A stretch of DNA of 64,000 nt from Leptothoe sp034932105 (lineage in GTDB: Bacteria > Cyanobacteriota > Cyanobacteriia > Phormidesmidales > Phormidesmidaceae). This document shows, piece after piece, positions 18,722-26,551 of the stretch. Position numbers and translations under genes: made by a program. Positions within the stretch are counted from its first letter, which is position 1, and the number at the start of each line of letters is the position of its first letter. Below the pieces are notes generated by a model. It ran no database searches and was not told the DNA's origin. It was given only the letters and a program-made list of their open reading frames with translations. The stretch covers positions 1 to 64,000 of the forward strand of contig NZ_JAYGIG010000123.1 of the NCBI RefSeq assembly GCF_034932105.1. Reading direction: 5' to 3'.

Positions 18722-18902
18722 TTTCGCCACGGGAGTGGGGGGATAGTCTGCCGTTACCTACAGACGCAATTCATGGCTCGAAATGGGCTCGAAATGTTTG
18801 TAGCGAGACCTGGGTCAATTCCCCACAGGTTATGGCCGGATATCCAAGAGGTTATTGGGTTGAGCCTAGTTGCGACTATAAGGCGAACGCGCAAAGATAT
18901 AT

Positions 18903-20171
18903 ATGGACATGTCACGCTACACCGCCTTGAACGCTTCTACCGCCAGTCACTGCTACGAAAGACCGATTGAGCACCAGCCCGTTGCCCACACCGATGTGGC
19001 CATTGTCGGTGCCGGGGTGGTGGGGTTAACCCTGGCCTGCGCCCTGCGCCACAGCGGTCTCTCCGTAGCGATTATTGAAACCCAGAAGCAGGATCAGGTG
19101 GGGGACCGGGATCGAGCCTACGCGTTTTCCCCCATGTCAGCCCGGATTTTTCAGCAGATGGGGCTGTGGGAACAGGTAGGCCCCTACATTACCCATTTTC
19201 AACGGGTGCGCATGTCGGATGCGGACTACGGTAAAGCGGTTAATTTTTATCCCACCGACAGTCCGGTGGATGCGGTCTACTATGGGGCAGAGCATCGGGT
19301 ACTGGTCAGGGCACTCCAGGGGTTAGCCAATCATATTCACCGCATCACCACTTACTACGAAACCACCCTGGCAGATATTCAAGCCACCGCCACCACCACC
19401 CAACTGACCCTAGAATGCGACGGTCAGAAACAGACGTTGCACACCCAGCTGCTGGTGGGGGCTGACGGTGCCCGGTCTAAAATTCGTGACTATGCGGGCA
19501 TTCGCACATCGGGCTGGGCCTATTGGCAATCCTGCATTACGACGGTGCTGGCCCCGGCTAAGTCCCACCAAAACACAGCCTACGAAAAGTTTTGGCCCAG
19601 CGGCCCGTTTGCCATTTTGCCGATTCCTGGCAATCGTTGCCAAGTGGTGTGGACTGCGCCCCATGAGGAAGCGGCAGCAATGTTGGCCCTGCCGCAGGAT
19701 GCTTTTATGGCAAAGCTGCGCCATCGCTATGGCGATCACATGGGTGAACTGACGATGATCAAGCCACCGATGATGTTTCCGGTGCGATTGATGCATAGCG
19801 AGCGCTACGTACAGCCGGGTATTGCCCTGATTGGTGACTCAGCCCATTGCTGCCACCCGGTGGGGGGCCAGGGATTAAATATGGGTATTCGGGATGCTGC
19901 GGCCCTGGCAAGGGTTTTGCATGCTGCCCATGCCTGTCAAGAACCCATTGGTGATCTACGGGTCCTCAAGCGCTATGAGCGGTGGCGTCGCCCTGAGAAC
20001 TGGCTCATTTTAGCCATGACCGATCTGCTCAATCGGATGTTTTCTAACCAGGTGTGGCCCCTACTGTGGCTACGACGCAGCGGTCTCTGGATAATTGAAC
20101 ATACCTCGCCCTTGAAGCGGATGATTTTACGGGTGATGACTGGGTTCTTTGGCCAGCAGCCGATTGTCTAG
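18903..20171 (+). CDS. UbiH/COQ6-family FAD monooxygenase
   Basis: A 422-residue aromatic-ring hydroxylase. Motifs: VAIVGAGVVGLTLACAL (FAD), the DG motif LLVGADGARSKIRDYAG, and the GD motif IALIGDSAHCCHPVGGQGLNMGIRDA that defines ubiquinone hydroxylases. Cyanobacteria lack ubiquinone. The Synechocystis relative Slr1300 has been linked to thylakoid or quinone metabolism, so a prenylquinone substrate is plausible but unproven. The start at 18903 (MDMSRYTALNAS) precedes the FAD motif by about 28 residues. Met3 at 18909 is an alternative. Confidence 0.8.
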   Translation: MDMSRYTALNASTASHCYERPIEHQPVAHTDVAIVGAGVVGLTLACALRHSGLSVAIIETQKQDQVGDRDRAYAFSPMSARIFQQMGLWEQVGPYITHFQRVRMSDADYGKAVNFYPTDSPVDAVYYGAEHRVLVRALQGLANHIHRITTYYETTLADIQATATTTQLTLECDGQKQTLHTQLLVGADGARSKIRDYAGIRTSGWAYWQSCITTVLAPAKSHQNTAYEKFWPSGPFAILPIPGNRCQVVWTAPHEEAAAMLALPQDAFMAKLRHRYGDHMGELTMIKPPMMFPVRLMHSERYVQPGIALIGDSAHCCHPVGGQGLNMGIRDAAALARVLHAAHACQEPIGDLRVLKRYERWRRPENWLILAMTDLLNRMFSNQVWPLLWLRRSGLWIIEHTSPLKRMILRVMTGFFGQQPIV

Positions 20172-20557
20172 GACCCAAAGACGCAAACAATGCTGCCGTA
20201 TCTTAGAACACCTACTACGCGTTTTCACGCAAATTTTCCATCAGTTAGCTGAGGCCCTTCCCTTGGTAATCTTCTACTCTATATATATCAAGGGTGCTTG
20301 AGATCATTACATTAGGTGCATCAGTTCGAGTCCAACAGATAGCTACCAACAACAACATCACTACGAACAAAGTGACTGTTGGCCAATCACTAAGATTTGT
20401 AGCTAAATAATTGCTTTTCATCCCTGGTTCCCACCATCATAGGTAATCGCTGAAACCTATAGATAGCAGCAGCCATGGGTAGCGCAATCGGCCGAACTGC
20501 CTATATAAATAAATCTCATCTACACATCATCTGCACCGTACTTTCAGGATTTGTGCC
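20172..20557. other. Spacer without a visible gene
   Basis: 386 bp, A/T-richer than the flanks, containing TATATATA near 20280 and a run similar to spacers at 41139 and 54018 (GGTAATCGCTGAAA around 20442). It must contain the promoter of the small gene at 20558. No RNA gene fold was convincing. Confidence 0.4.
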
Positions 20558-20842
20558 ATGCCAGCTCTAGCTACCTATACTCATCCTACTTATTCTCAAC
20601 CCCTATCTAAGAACACCTCTGCCCCCGCAGCGGAAGATCAGAGTATTCAACGCATGGGGACTCGTTGTTGGAGAACCTTAGTGGAGAAAGGTGTGCCTTC
20701 TGGGGATGCCAGGGAACTTGCGATCGCAATTGTCAACTTCATCTACGTAGATAACCATCTATCCCACCACCAAAAGTATCTAGTTGGTCGTTACTACAGA
20801 CATCTCTCGACCCTAGAGTTGTCTTTACTACAGAACTGTTAG
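20558..20842 (+). CDS. Small orphan protein, paralog of the gene at 21229
   Basis: A 94-residue soluble protein of unknown function. After a Ser/Thr/Pro-rich N-terminal 30 residues, residues 32-92 form a helical domain: IQRMGTRCWRTLVEKGVP, ARELAIAIVNFIYVDN, YLVGRYYRHLSTLELSLL. The same pattern occurs in the gene 390 bp downstream (G.R.W..L...GVP..A.ELAIA.V...Y, then L.GRY.QHL...L..L), so the two are duplicates that have diverged. No signal peptide or membrane segment. The stop codon lies in the first unit of a 13-bp tandem repeat. Family unknown to me. Confidence 0.65.
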   Translation: MPALATYTHPTYSQPLSKNTSAPAAEDQSIQRMGTRCWRTLVEKGVPSGDARELAIAIVNFIYVDNHLSHHQKYLVGRYYRHLSTLELSLLQNC

Positions 20843-20898
20843 ACAGAACTGTTAGACAGGGCCGTTAGATCGGACGGTTAGACAGGGTCGTTAGACCC
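20834..20898. repeat. Five 13-bp tandem repeats over the end of the small gene
   Basis: The units are AACTGTTAGACAG (20834 and 20847), GGCCGTTAGATCG (20860), GACGGTTAGACAG (20873) and GGTCGTTAGACCC (20886), all sharing GTTAGA. The first unit includes the stop codon of the upstream gene. Strand slippage is the simplest origin. The remaining spacer to 21228 shows no gene. Confidence 0.85.
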
Positions 20899-21228
20899 TA
20901 CAGCCAGTTAGGCTCTCCCGTCAGGAGTCCACCGGGTAGTTGATAGGGTACACAGGGTTCATGTGATCAACGAGGGTAGCAATTGGGGGTTAAATCACAC
21001 TAGTTATCCCGTAGTTTGAATAAATTTATGAAATAGCCTTTACCTTCTCTGTAGAGGCTTTACAGATAGATCAGGACCATGGCCAAGTCGCCCAATGTAT
21101 TTACTGACGACATTGTTTAGTAAACTCTTGTTCTTACTTGGAACGTCGCAAGTAAACAACAATACGGTGTTTTATAAGATTTGTTGCTTCCTGAGTCACT
21201 TTAACCCACTGATAAGGAGGGGGATATT

Positions 21229-21507
21229 ATGCAAGCATCTGCAGCTGTTTTATCAGAGAGAACACCACCACCCATCCGCAAAATATCTAAGCGTGCCAAG
21301 CTGAAGCGCATAGGGGCTAGGCATTGGCAACAGCTGATGAGAGTTGGAGTGCCCCAACAAGAAGCTAAGGAACTGGCCATTGCAGTTGTGCGCTACAGCT
21401 ATCTTGCAAGCCGTCCTTCCAGCGAAGAAAAACGCCTCATTGGTCGATACTGTCAACACTTGGGCGCAGTCGGTCTATGGCAGTTAGACCTGTTGTTAGG
21501 CAGCTAG
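21229..21507 (+). CDS. Small orphan protein, paralog of the gene at 20558
   Basis: A 92-residue basic protein with the same helical domain as its neighbour (LKRIGARHWQQLMRVGVP, AKELAIAVVRYSYLAS, RLIGRYCQHLGAVGLWQLDLL). A strong ribosome binding site, AAGGAGGG, sits eight bases before the ATG, so the gene is probably well translated. The N-terminal 25 residues differ completely from the paralog, suggesting that the shared domain is the functional part. Unknown function. The helix pattern could suit a regulator or an adaptor. Confidence 0.7.
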   Translation: MQASAAVLSERTPPPIRKISKRAKLKRIGARHWQQLMRVGVPQQEAKELAIAVVRYSYLASRPSSEEKRLIGRYCQHLGAVGLWQLDLLLGS

Positions 21508-21590
21508 TCTTTAATAATTATTAACTGTAAGTTTTGAGTTTTGGGTTAACATTTCAGCCCAAAACTCAAAACTAAACACGCAAAACAAAC

Positions 21591-21857
21591 CTAAGCCGAT
21601 ACCGCCAACAGCTCATCCAGTTTTTGGCTGGCATCTAGGGCATGGATCGCATCGCAGCCGCCGATGTGCTCGTCATTAATAAAAATTTGTGGCACGGAAC
21701 GCTTACCATCAGACCCCCGAGCCACCATCGCATCCCGCGCGTCTTCGTCCCCATCAATCACATATTCAGTGAAGTCCACACCCTTGTTCGTCAAAAGTTG
21801 CTTCGCCCGAATGCAGAAGGGACATCTCATCCAAGTGTAAATTTCAACCTTTGCCAT
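21591..21857 (-). CDS. grxC: Glutaredoxin (GrxC type)
   Basis: An 88-residue dithiol glutaredoxin that reduces disulfides with glutathione. The active site is WMRCPFCIRAK near residue 12, followed by the conserved SVPQIFINDEHIGGCDAIHAL that contains the cis-Pro TVP-like loop and GG glutathione motif. The ATG at 21857 (MAKVEIYTW) matches the family start. An upstream extension would overlap the adenosyltransferase gene, which ends 79 bp upstream on the same strand. Confidence 0.93.
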   Translation of the reverse strand: MAKVEIYTWMRCPFCIRAKQLLTNKGVDFTEYVIDGDEDARDAMVARGSDGKRSVPQIFINDEHIGGCDAIHALDASQKLDELLAVSA

Positions 21858-21936
21858 CGTCCTTTGACACCTATAGTAAGAAACTGCTGGTGAAATCCTA
21901 ACGCATCTGTTCGCCACATTTCTGTCCACTAGGCGA

Positions 21937-23070
21937 TTAAAAATCCACCCCGCGCTTGAGTTCCACCCCGCGCTCGGCATAGTGCTTATGGTTAAATACC
22001 TCGGAATGGGCGCTGGCCAGTTGAAAGTAAGTGGGCGGGTTTTTGCATCGGCCCGTAATAATCACTTCCGTATCCTTGGGCTTCCGCAACAAGGCCTGCA
22101 CAATGGGCTCCTCTGGCAGCAGCTCTAGGTCCACCGTGGGGTTGAGCTCGTCGAGAATAATGGTCTTATATAAACCGGAGGCAATGGCGGTACGGGCAAT
22201 TTCCCAACCGCGCTCGGCTTCCACATAGTCAATGTCTTGCTGCTGTCCCCGCCAAACGATGGCATCACGGCCACAGCGCTGGTGATCCACCAGGTTCGGA
22301 TAGCTCTGGCGCAGGGCGGCAATGGCTGAATCTTCGGTATACCCCTTGCCACCTTTGAGCCACTGGATAATCATCACCCGGTGGGACTTGTCCTGGCTGA
22401 TGCCAATGCCGATGGCTTGGAGCGCCTTGCCCAGGGCACTGGTGGACTTGCCTTTGCCATCCCCCGTGTAGATTTCAATGCCCTTTAGCCCCGGAATCTC
22501 GGAGGTGGCATAGTACTGGGGCTTCATCTCCGAGTGCAGGTCGGCCACCTCCAGCAGGGCCGGGGGGGCACTCCGCCCCGTGGCAATGATTTCTAAGTAG
22601 TTGGGTTTACGGCGCAGGGTGCGCACCACGTCGTCAATGTCTAGAAGCCCCAGGTCTAGCACTGGGTTTAATTCGTCTAGCACCACCACAGAATAGAGGC
22701 CAGATGCGATCGCACCCTTCGCCACATCCCATCCTCGCTGGGCTTCCTGGTGATCAAATTTAGTAATATCCTCCGCCCCAAAGTACTCGGCCCGCCCCGT
22801 GCGCACCTGATCGATCAGGTGGGGAAATCCGCGCTGTAGGGCTTCAATCGCCGCATCTTCGTCATAGGTGCGCCCCGGCCCCTTCAAAAAGCGCAGCAGC
22901 AGCACCCGACTTTCCATAAAGGTTTGAATGCCGAGGCCAATAGACCGCAACACTACCCCCAGGGCCACTTGGGATTTTCCCTTACCTTCGCCATCGTAGA
23001 CATGGATCTGCCCAACCATCCGCTCTGACGTTTGCTGAGCGGTGCGAATACCGATGCCAGAACGAACCAT
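21937..23070 (-). CDS. cobO: Double-domain cob(I)yrinic acid a,c-diamide adenosyltransferase
   Basis: A 377-residue protein made of two tandem CobA/CobO/BtuR domains, which transfer the adenosyl group of ATP to cob(I)alamin. Domain 1 (residues about 20-190) starts HVYDGEGKGKSQVALG; domain 2 (about 200-370) starts IYTGDGKGKSTSALGKA. Each has its own P-loop and a VVLDELNPVLDL / IILDELNPTVDL Asp-Glu motif. The first P-loop ends KSQ rather than KST, so the two halves may not be equally active. Related cyanobacterial proteins have the same two-domain form. No cobalamin riboswitch is visible in the 23071-23295 spacer. Confidence 0.88.
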   Translation of the reverse strand: MVRSGIGIRTAQQTSERMVGQIHVYDGEGKGKSQVALGVVLRSIGLGIQTFMESRVLLLRFLKGPGRTYDEDAAIEALQRGFPHLIDQVRTGRAEYFGAEDITKFDHQEAQRGWDVAKGAIASGLYSVVVLDELNPVLDLGLLDIDDVVRTLRRKPNYLEIIATGRSAPPALLEVADLHSEMKPQYYATSEIPGLKGIEIYTGDGKGKSTSALGKALQAIGIGISQDKSHRVMIIQWLKGGKGYTEDSAIAALRQSYPNLVDHQRCGRDAIVWRGQQQDIDYVEAERGWEIARTAIASGLYKTIILDELNPTVDLELLPEEPIVQALLRKPKDTEVIITGRCKNPPTYFQLASAHSEVFNHKHYAERGVELKRGVDF

Positions 23071-23295
23071 GGGGAGGAAAAAATATGGAGGACAGTCTTA
23101 GATTGTAACGCCAAGAAATGGGACCATTTTGCGTTCTCAAGGTTGAATGTGGAATTGGGAAACGGGCTCCATTCCGGTCCAATTCAAACCCAATTCACAA
23201 TAAAAAATTCAAAATTCACAACTATTACTACTATTTAGATGTTCTTCTCTCCCAAATAGGGTATACCCTAATGTCTGGGATTCTCGGGCAGGGCG

Positions 23296-23865
23296 ATGGG
23301 CGAACTTGAGCCGGTGTTTCCGCTTAAAGCGGTCATGTTTCAAATTTTATTTTTATTGGTGGCCATTGCGTTAGAAGCCATGGTGCTCCGTCAGAAGATG
23401 CACCTTGGCTACCGACAAAGCGTGCGGTATGCGGCGGCGGTTAACCTGCTGACGGTGGTAGTGGGTTGGTTTGCCTTCTTGGCCATCGAACCGCTAATTG
23501 AGCCTCGGCTCCAGGCCCAGGTCATTAGCTATGTGCTGTTTGATAATTTAATTAACAATACCCTCAAGCCCCAAATGGGGTGGATCATCCTGGTGGCCGG
23601 GTTGGGAGCCTTTTTTATCACCCTGATGATCAAGCTCAAGGGCCTGGAACTGCTGATGCGGACCATGGGTAACTGGAAGCTGCCTGAAAAACCCAAGGAC
23701 CTGAACCGTAAAGAGCGCTACAGTCGCTCCCGCACCGGCACCACCCGTTACCAAGAGGCGGCATCTCAGTTTGCGATCGCAGTGCTCCAAGCCAATGCCC
23801 TCAGCTTTAGTGCCATTCTGTTACTTTTGGTGTTGCGGTCTTACATTCTTAGGAACGTCGCATGA
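23296..23865 (+). CDS. fraC: Filament integrity protein FraC
   Basis: A 189-residue inner-membrane protein with about four hydrophobic segments (near residues 11-32, 45-65, 95-115, 165-185). FILVVIALEAMVLRQ-like sequence in helix 1 resembles Anabaena FraC (about 180 residues), which localises to septa and is needed for cell-cell transfer and filament integrity. The strongest support is that the two following genes match FraD and FraE in order and size. Its TGA stop overlaps an ATG (ATGA at 23862) that starts a duplicated copy of the fraD start. Confidence 0.8.
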   Translation: MGELEPVFPLKAVMFQILFLLVAIALEAMVLRQKMHLGYRQSVRYAAAVNLLTVVVGWFAFLAIEPLIEPRLQAQVISYVLFDNLINNTLKPQMGWIILVAGLGAFFITLMIKLKGLELLMRTMGNWKLPEKPKDLNRKERYSRSRTGTTRYQEAASQFAIAVLQANALSFSAILLLLVLRSYILRNVA

Positions 23866-23926
23866 TTGATATCCTGAAGAGCGCCGTCTTTCCTGGAGGG
23901 CTGGTCCATGATTGATATCCTGAAGG
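23861..23926 (+). repeat. Duplicated fraD start with short out-of-frame leader
   Basis: CATGATTGATATCCTGAAG occurs at 23861-23879 and again at 23907-23925, 46 bp apart and in different frames. The first ATG overlaps the fraC stop and opens a 17-codon frame (MIDILKSAVFPGGLVHD) ending at 23915, just past the second ATG at 23908. GGAGGG at 23895-23900 is well placed to serve the second start. Confidence 0.85.
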
Positions 23927-24909
23927 ACGCTATCGATAAGATCCGCGCCCTGATCACCCCCCCTCGCTATCTATCCTGGCAAACCTGCCTACTGCTAAGC
24001 TTGTTTTCTTGGATCATGGCCGCCATTGCAGAAAGTAGCCTAGCGACTCCTTTCACGGTCATGTTGCTCAGCACCTTGAGCTGGATGTTTCTCACCATCG
24101 CCATCTGGTGGGCCTTGACCGACAATCCCATAGAAATCGGCGATGTCTCCCTTAGCCCCTGGATTACGGCGGCGGTGATGTGTATCTTTTTGTTTCAGCC
24201 CTGGACCCCCGAACGGCTGCAGTTGGCCATGGGATTCTGGCCCGTGGTGGCGACGATCCTGGCGGCCATTCCCAAATTCTTTAATTGGAATCTCAATTGG
24301 AAGCCCCCCCTCCCCAATGTGCGTCAGGAATTGATCGTTCTGTTGCTGCTCAATTTGTTGCTCAGCAGCTGGATCATGTTTTACTTTCGCATCCAGCATT
24401 GGTTTAACGACTACCCCAGTCTGATGGCGGAAAATTTAGATAACAGCGCCTTTGTCTATCGATTTGGGGAAGACAGTCAAGGCACATCCCAAGCCAATAT
24501 CCTCCTGACCAGCGCGGCGAACAGTTTGGTCAAACAGCTGAATGATGCCCCCTGGCCCCGCGTGGAGCGGTGGCTGTTAAACCTGGACAATAGTATTAGT
24601 TCCTTGGCCAGTGGCGTCATTCTGAATACCCTCAGCGAACAGGTATTTTGGAGTTTAGACGCCCCCCGTCCCGAGTCCGTGGCCAATGGCTATCAGATTA
24701 AGCTCCGGGCCAATTGGCTAGGGCCAACGGCCAAGAAAAATGGTTATTACGTGGAAAAGGTGTGCACCATTATGCCCCGCCCCCTCAAACAGCGCACGGG
24801 GAATGAACCCCAGGCAGCAGCCTCCTCCACCCCGGTGGCCCAAGTGACTTGTGCCGACGAGACAACCGAGGTAGAACGGACAGTGACCCTGGATGCCCCA
24901 TCGACTTAA
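23908..24909 (+). CDS. fraD: Septal junction protein FraD
   Basis: A 333-residue membrane protein with five or so N-terminal transmembrane segments (residues about 25-175) and a C-terminal soluble domain (about 190-320), the same layout as Anabaena FraD, a septal junction plug component. The C-terminal domain likely faces the periplasm. I use the ATG at 23908 because GGAGGG precedes it. The earlier duplicate ATG at 23862 is out of frame. The acidic, Ala/Thr-rich tail after residue 290 is low complexity. It sits between fraC and fraE. Confidence 0.82.
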   Translation: MIDILKDAIDKIRALITPPRYLSWQTCLLLSLFSWIMAAIAESSLATPFTVMLLSTLSWMFLTIAIWWALTDNPIEIGDVSLSPWITAAVMCIFLFQPWTPERLQLAMGFWPVVATILAAIPKFFNWNLNWKPPLPNVRQELIVLLLLNLLLSSWIMFYFRIQHWFNDYPSLMAENLDNSAFVYRFGEDSQGTSQANILLTSAANSLVKQLNDAPWPRVERWLLNLDNSISSLASGVILNTLSEQVFWSLDAPRPESVANGYQIKLRANWLGPTAKKNGYYVEKVCTIMPRPLKQRTGNEPQAAASSTPVAQVTCADETTEVERTVTLDAPST

Positions 24910-24958
24910 ATTCGCTTAGATTCTCTCAAGAAAAATACTAAAAATACTATAGTTGCCG

Positions 24959-25741
24959 ATGTTAAATCTTCCTCGTATTACCGTAGTGGCCCGCAATGTA
25001 TTTTTAGAGGTGATTCGCGATCGCATCCTCTACCTAGCTGGGTTGTTTGCTGTGGTAATGGTGCTGGCAGCAGTGCTGCTGCCGGAGGTGGCGGCAGGTA
25101 CCGATAATAAGATCCTGTTAGACCTGGGGTTAGCGGCCATCAACCTATTTACCCTAGTGGTGGTGGTGTTTGTGGGCACCGGTCTAGTGAATAAGGAAAT
25201 TGAGAAAAAGACGGTGCTGGTGCTAATTGCTAAGCCGGTGAGCCGGTTTGAGATTATTTTGGGAAAACATCTCGGTCTGGCGGCGGTGACCGGCTTGTTG
25301 ATGCTGGTACAGACGGGGATTTTTATTATTATTTTGACGGTCAGACAGCTAGAGTTTCCGGCGGGTAGCATGCTGGTTGCGATCTTCTTTATGTACCTTG
25401 AGATGCTACTGATTATTGCCATCACCATCGTGTTTGGGGTATTCACCAGTTCTTTGTTAGCTACATTGCTGTCCTTTGGCACCTATTTGGTGGGGCATCT
25501 CAGCACTGATTTGCTGAAACTGAGTCAGGTATCCAAGTCTGAGGGTTTGCAACGGGTAGTGGAGGCAATGTATTTGGTTTTGCCAGACTTGGAACGATTG
25601 AATTTGAAGAATGAGGCAGTTTATGGGGCAGCGGTGTTGCCGGGGGCGGGAACGTTGGCGATGAATGCTCTGTATGGGTTGATTTATACGGCTTTGTTGT
25701 TGGTGATTGCAGGCAATGTGTTTACTCGTCGGCAGTTTTAG
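24959..25741 (+). CDS. fraE: FraE, ABC-type permease of the fra operon
   Basis: A 260-residue ABC-2 type permease with six hydrophobic segments, beginning PRITVVARNVFLEVIRDRIL, a motif shared with NosY-like permeases. In Anabaena FraE is required for filament integrity and diazotrophic growth. No ATPase gene follows, as expected for this operon. The ATG at 24959 is chosen over the TTG at 24953. The spacer after the gene has a small AATCCCC/GGGGATT hairpin (25811-25832) that may end transcription. Confidence 0.82.
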   Translation: MLNLPRITVVARNVFLEVIRDRILYLAGLFAVVMVLAAVLLPEVAAGTDNKILLDLGLAAINLFTLVVVVFVGTGLVNKEIEKKTVLVLIAKPVSRFEIILGKHLGLAAVTGLLMLVQTGIFIIILTVRQLEFPAGSMLVAIFFMYLEMLLIIAITIVFGVFTSSLLATLLSFGTYLVGHLSTDLLKLSQVSKSEGLQRVVEAMYLVLPDLERLNLKNEAVYGAAVLPGAGTLAMNALYGLIYTALLLVIAGNVFTRRQF

Positions 25742-25916
25742 CAAGGGACAGGTCTCGTGCCTGCTCTGCGACATCTAACGCATCTTGACCAATCTATCGT
25801 TGCGATTTCAAATCCCCCAAAATTAGGGGATTGGGAACCATCGAAACCGTAAAACAATGTCCACACCCATCGGCAAAGATGCAGGCTAATTCGTTGAATG
25901 GTGGGCCATGCCCACC

Positions 25917-26492
25917 CTAAAGAATGTTCTCGACATCTAACCCAAAACCAGACAAAACATCGCCGCCATCAATCTGCTGTGGTGCTTGTAATATCTCCAC
26001 AGCCTGCCCCGGACGATAAATCTCTACCGTTTTATTCTGCGGGTCAATCAACCACCCCAACCGCACACCATTTTCCCGATACTCATCCATTTTTGCCTGC
26101 AACGTTGCCAACCGATCCGTCGCAGACCGCAGCTCAATCACAAAATCAGGCGCAATGGGCGGAAACTTTTCCCGGTCTGCAGGACTCAGCGCTTCCCATC
26201 GACTGCGCTCAATCCAGGCCGCATCGGGAGACCGCTCCGCACCATTCGGAAACTTAAAGCAAGTGGACGAATCGAACGTATATCCCAGCTGAGTTTGCCG
26301 GTTCCATAGATTCAGATCAGTCGTAATATCAGCATTACAACGGCCACTTTCACCACCGGTCGGGGTGATGATCACTAACTCTCCCTGGGCAGACCGTTCA
26401 AGTTTCACATCCGGGTTAGCACGACAAAGCTGGTAAAACACCTCGTCTGACAGAATACCCATAGGGTCTAGGGTAATGGTGAAAGCAGTCAT
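25917..26492 (-). CDS. Uma2-family (DUF820) endonuclease-like protein
   Basis: A 191-residue PD-(D/E)XK-fold protein of the Uma2 family, very common in cyanobacteria. Visible family pattern: GELVIITPTGGESG, RSPDAAWI (Asp), PDFVIELRSATDRLATLQAKMDEY (Glu-x-x-Ser with Lys) and NGVRLGWLIDP. No known physiological role. A decayed copy of the same gene lies at 34216. It stands divergent to the DD-peptidase gene. Confidence 0.85.
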   Translation of the reverse strand: MTAFTITLDPMGILSDEVFYQLCRANPDVKLERSAQGELVIITPTGGESGRCNADITTDLNLWNRQTQLGYTFDSSTCFKFPNGAERSPDAAWIERSRWEALSPADREKFPPIAPDFVIELRSATDRLATLQAKMDEYRENGVRLGWLIDPQNKTVEIYRPGQAVEILQAPQQIDGGDVLSGFGLDVENIL

Positions 26493-26551
26493 AGCTAAAA
26501 ACGCTAAGATTGGCGGTTACTGATTCAGATTGTAGAAGATCGGTTTATGCC

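Noticed and set aside
20310..20345. tRNA T-arm-like GTTCGAGTCC
   Set aside because: The flanking bases do not pair and no acceptor or anticodon arm can be found.
21095..21304. 69-residue frame before the second small paralog
   Set aside because: It overlaps the better-supported gene at 21229 and is low in coding character.
23071..23295. Cobalamin riboswitch ahead of the adenosyltransferase
   Set aside because: No B12-box-like sequence or fold could be seen in the 225-bp spacer.
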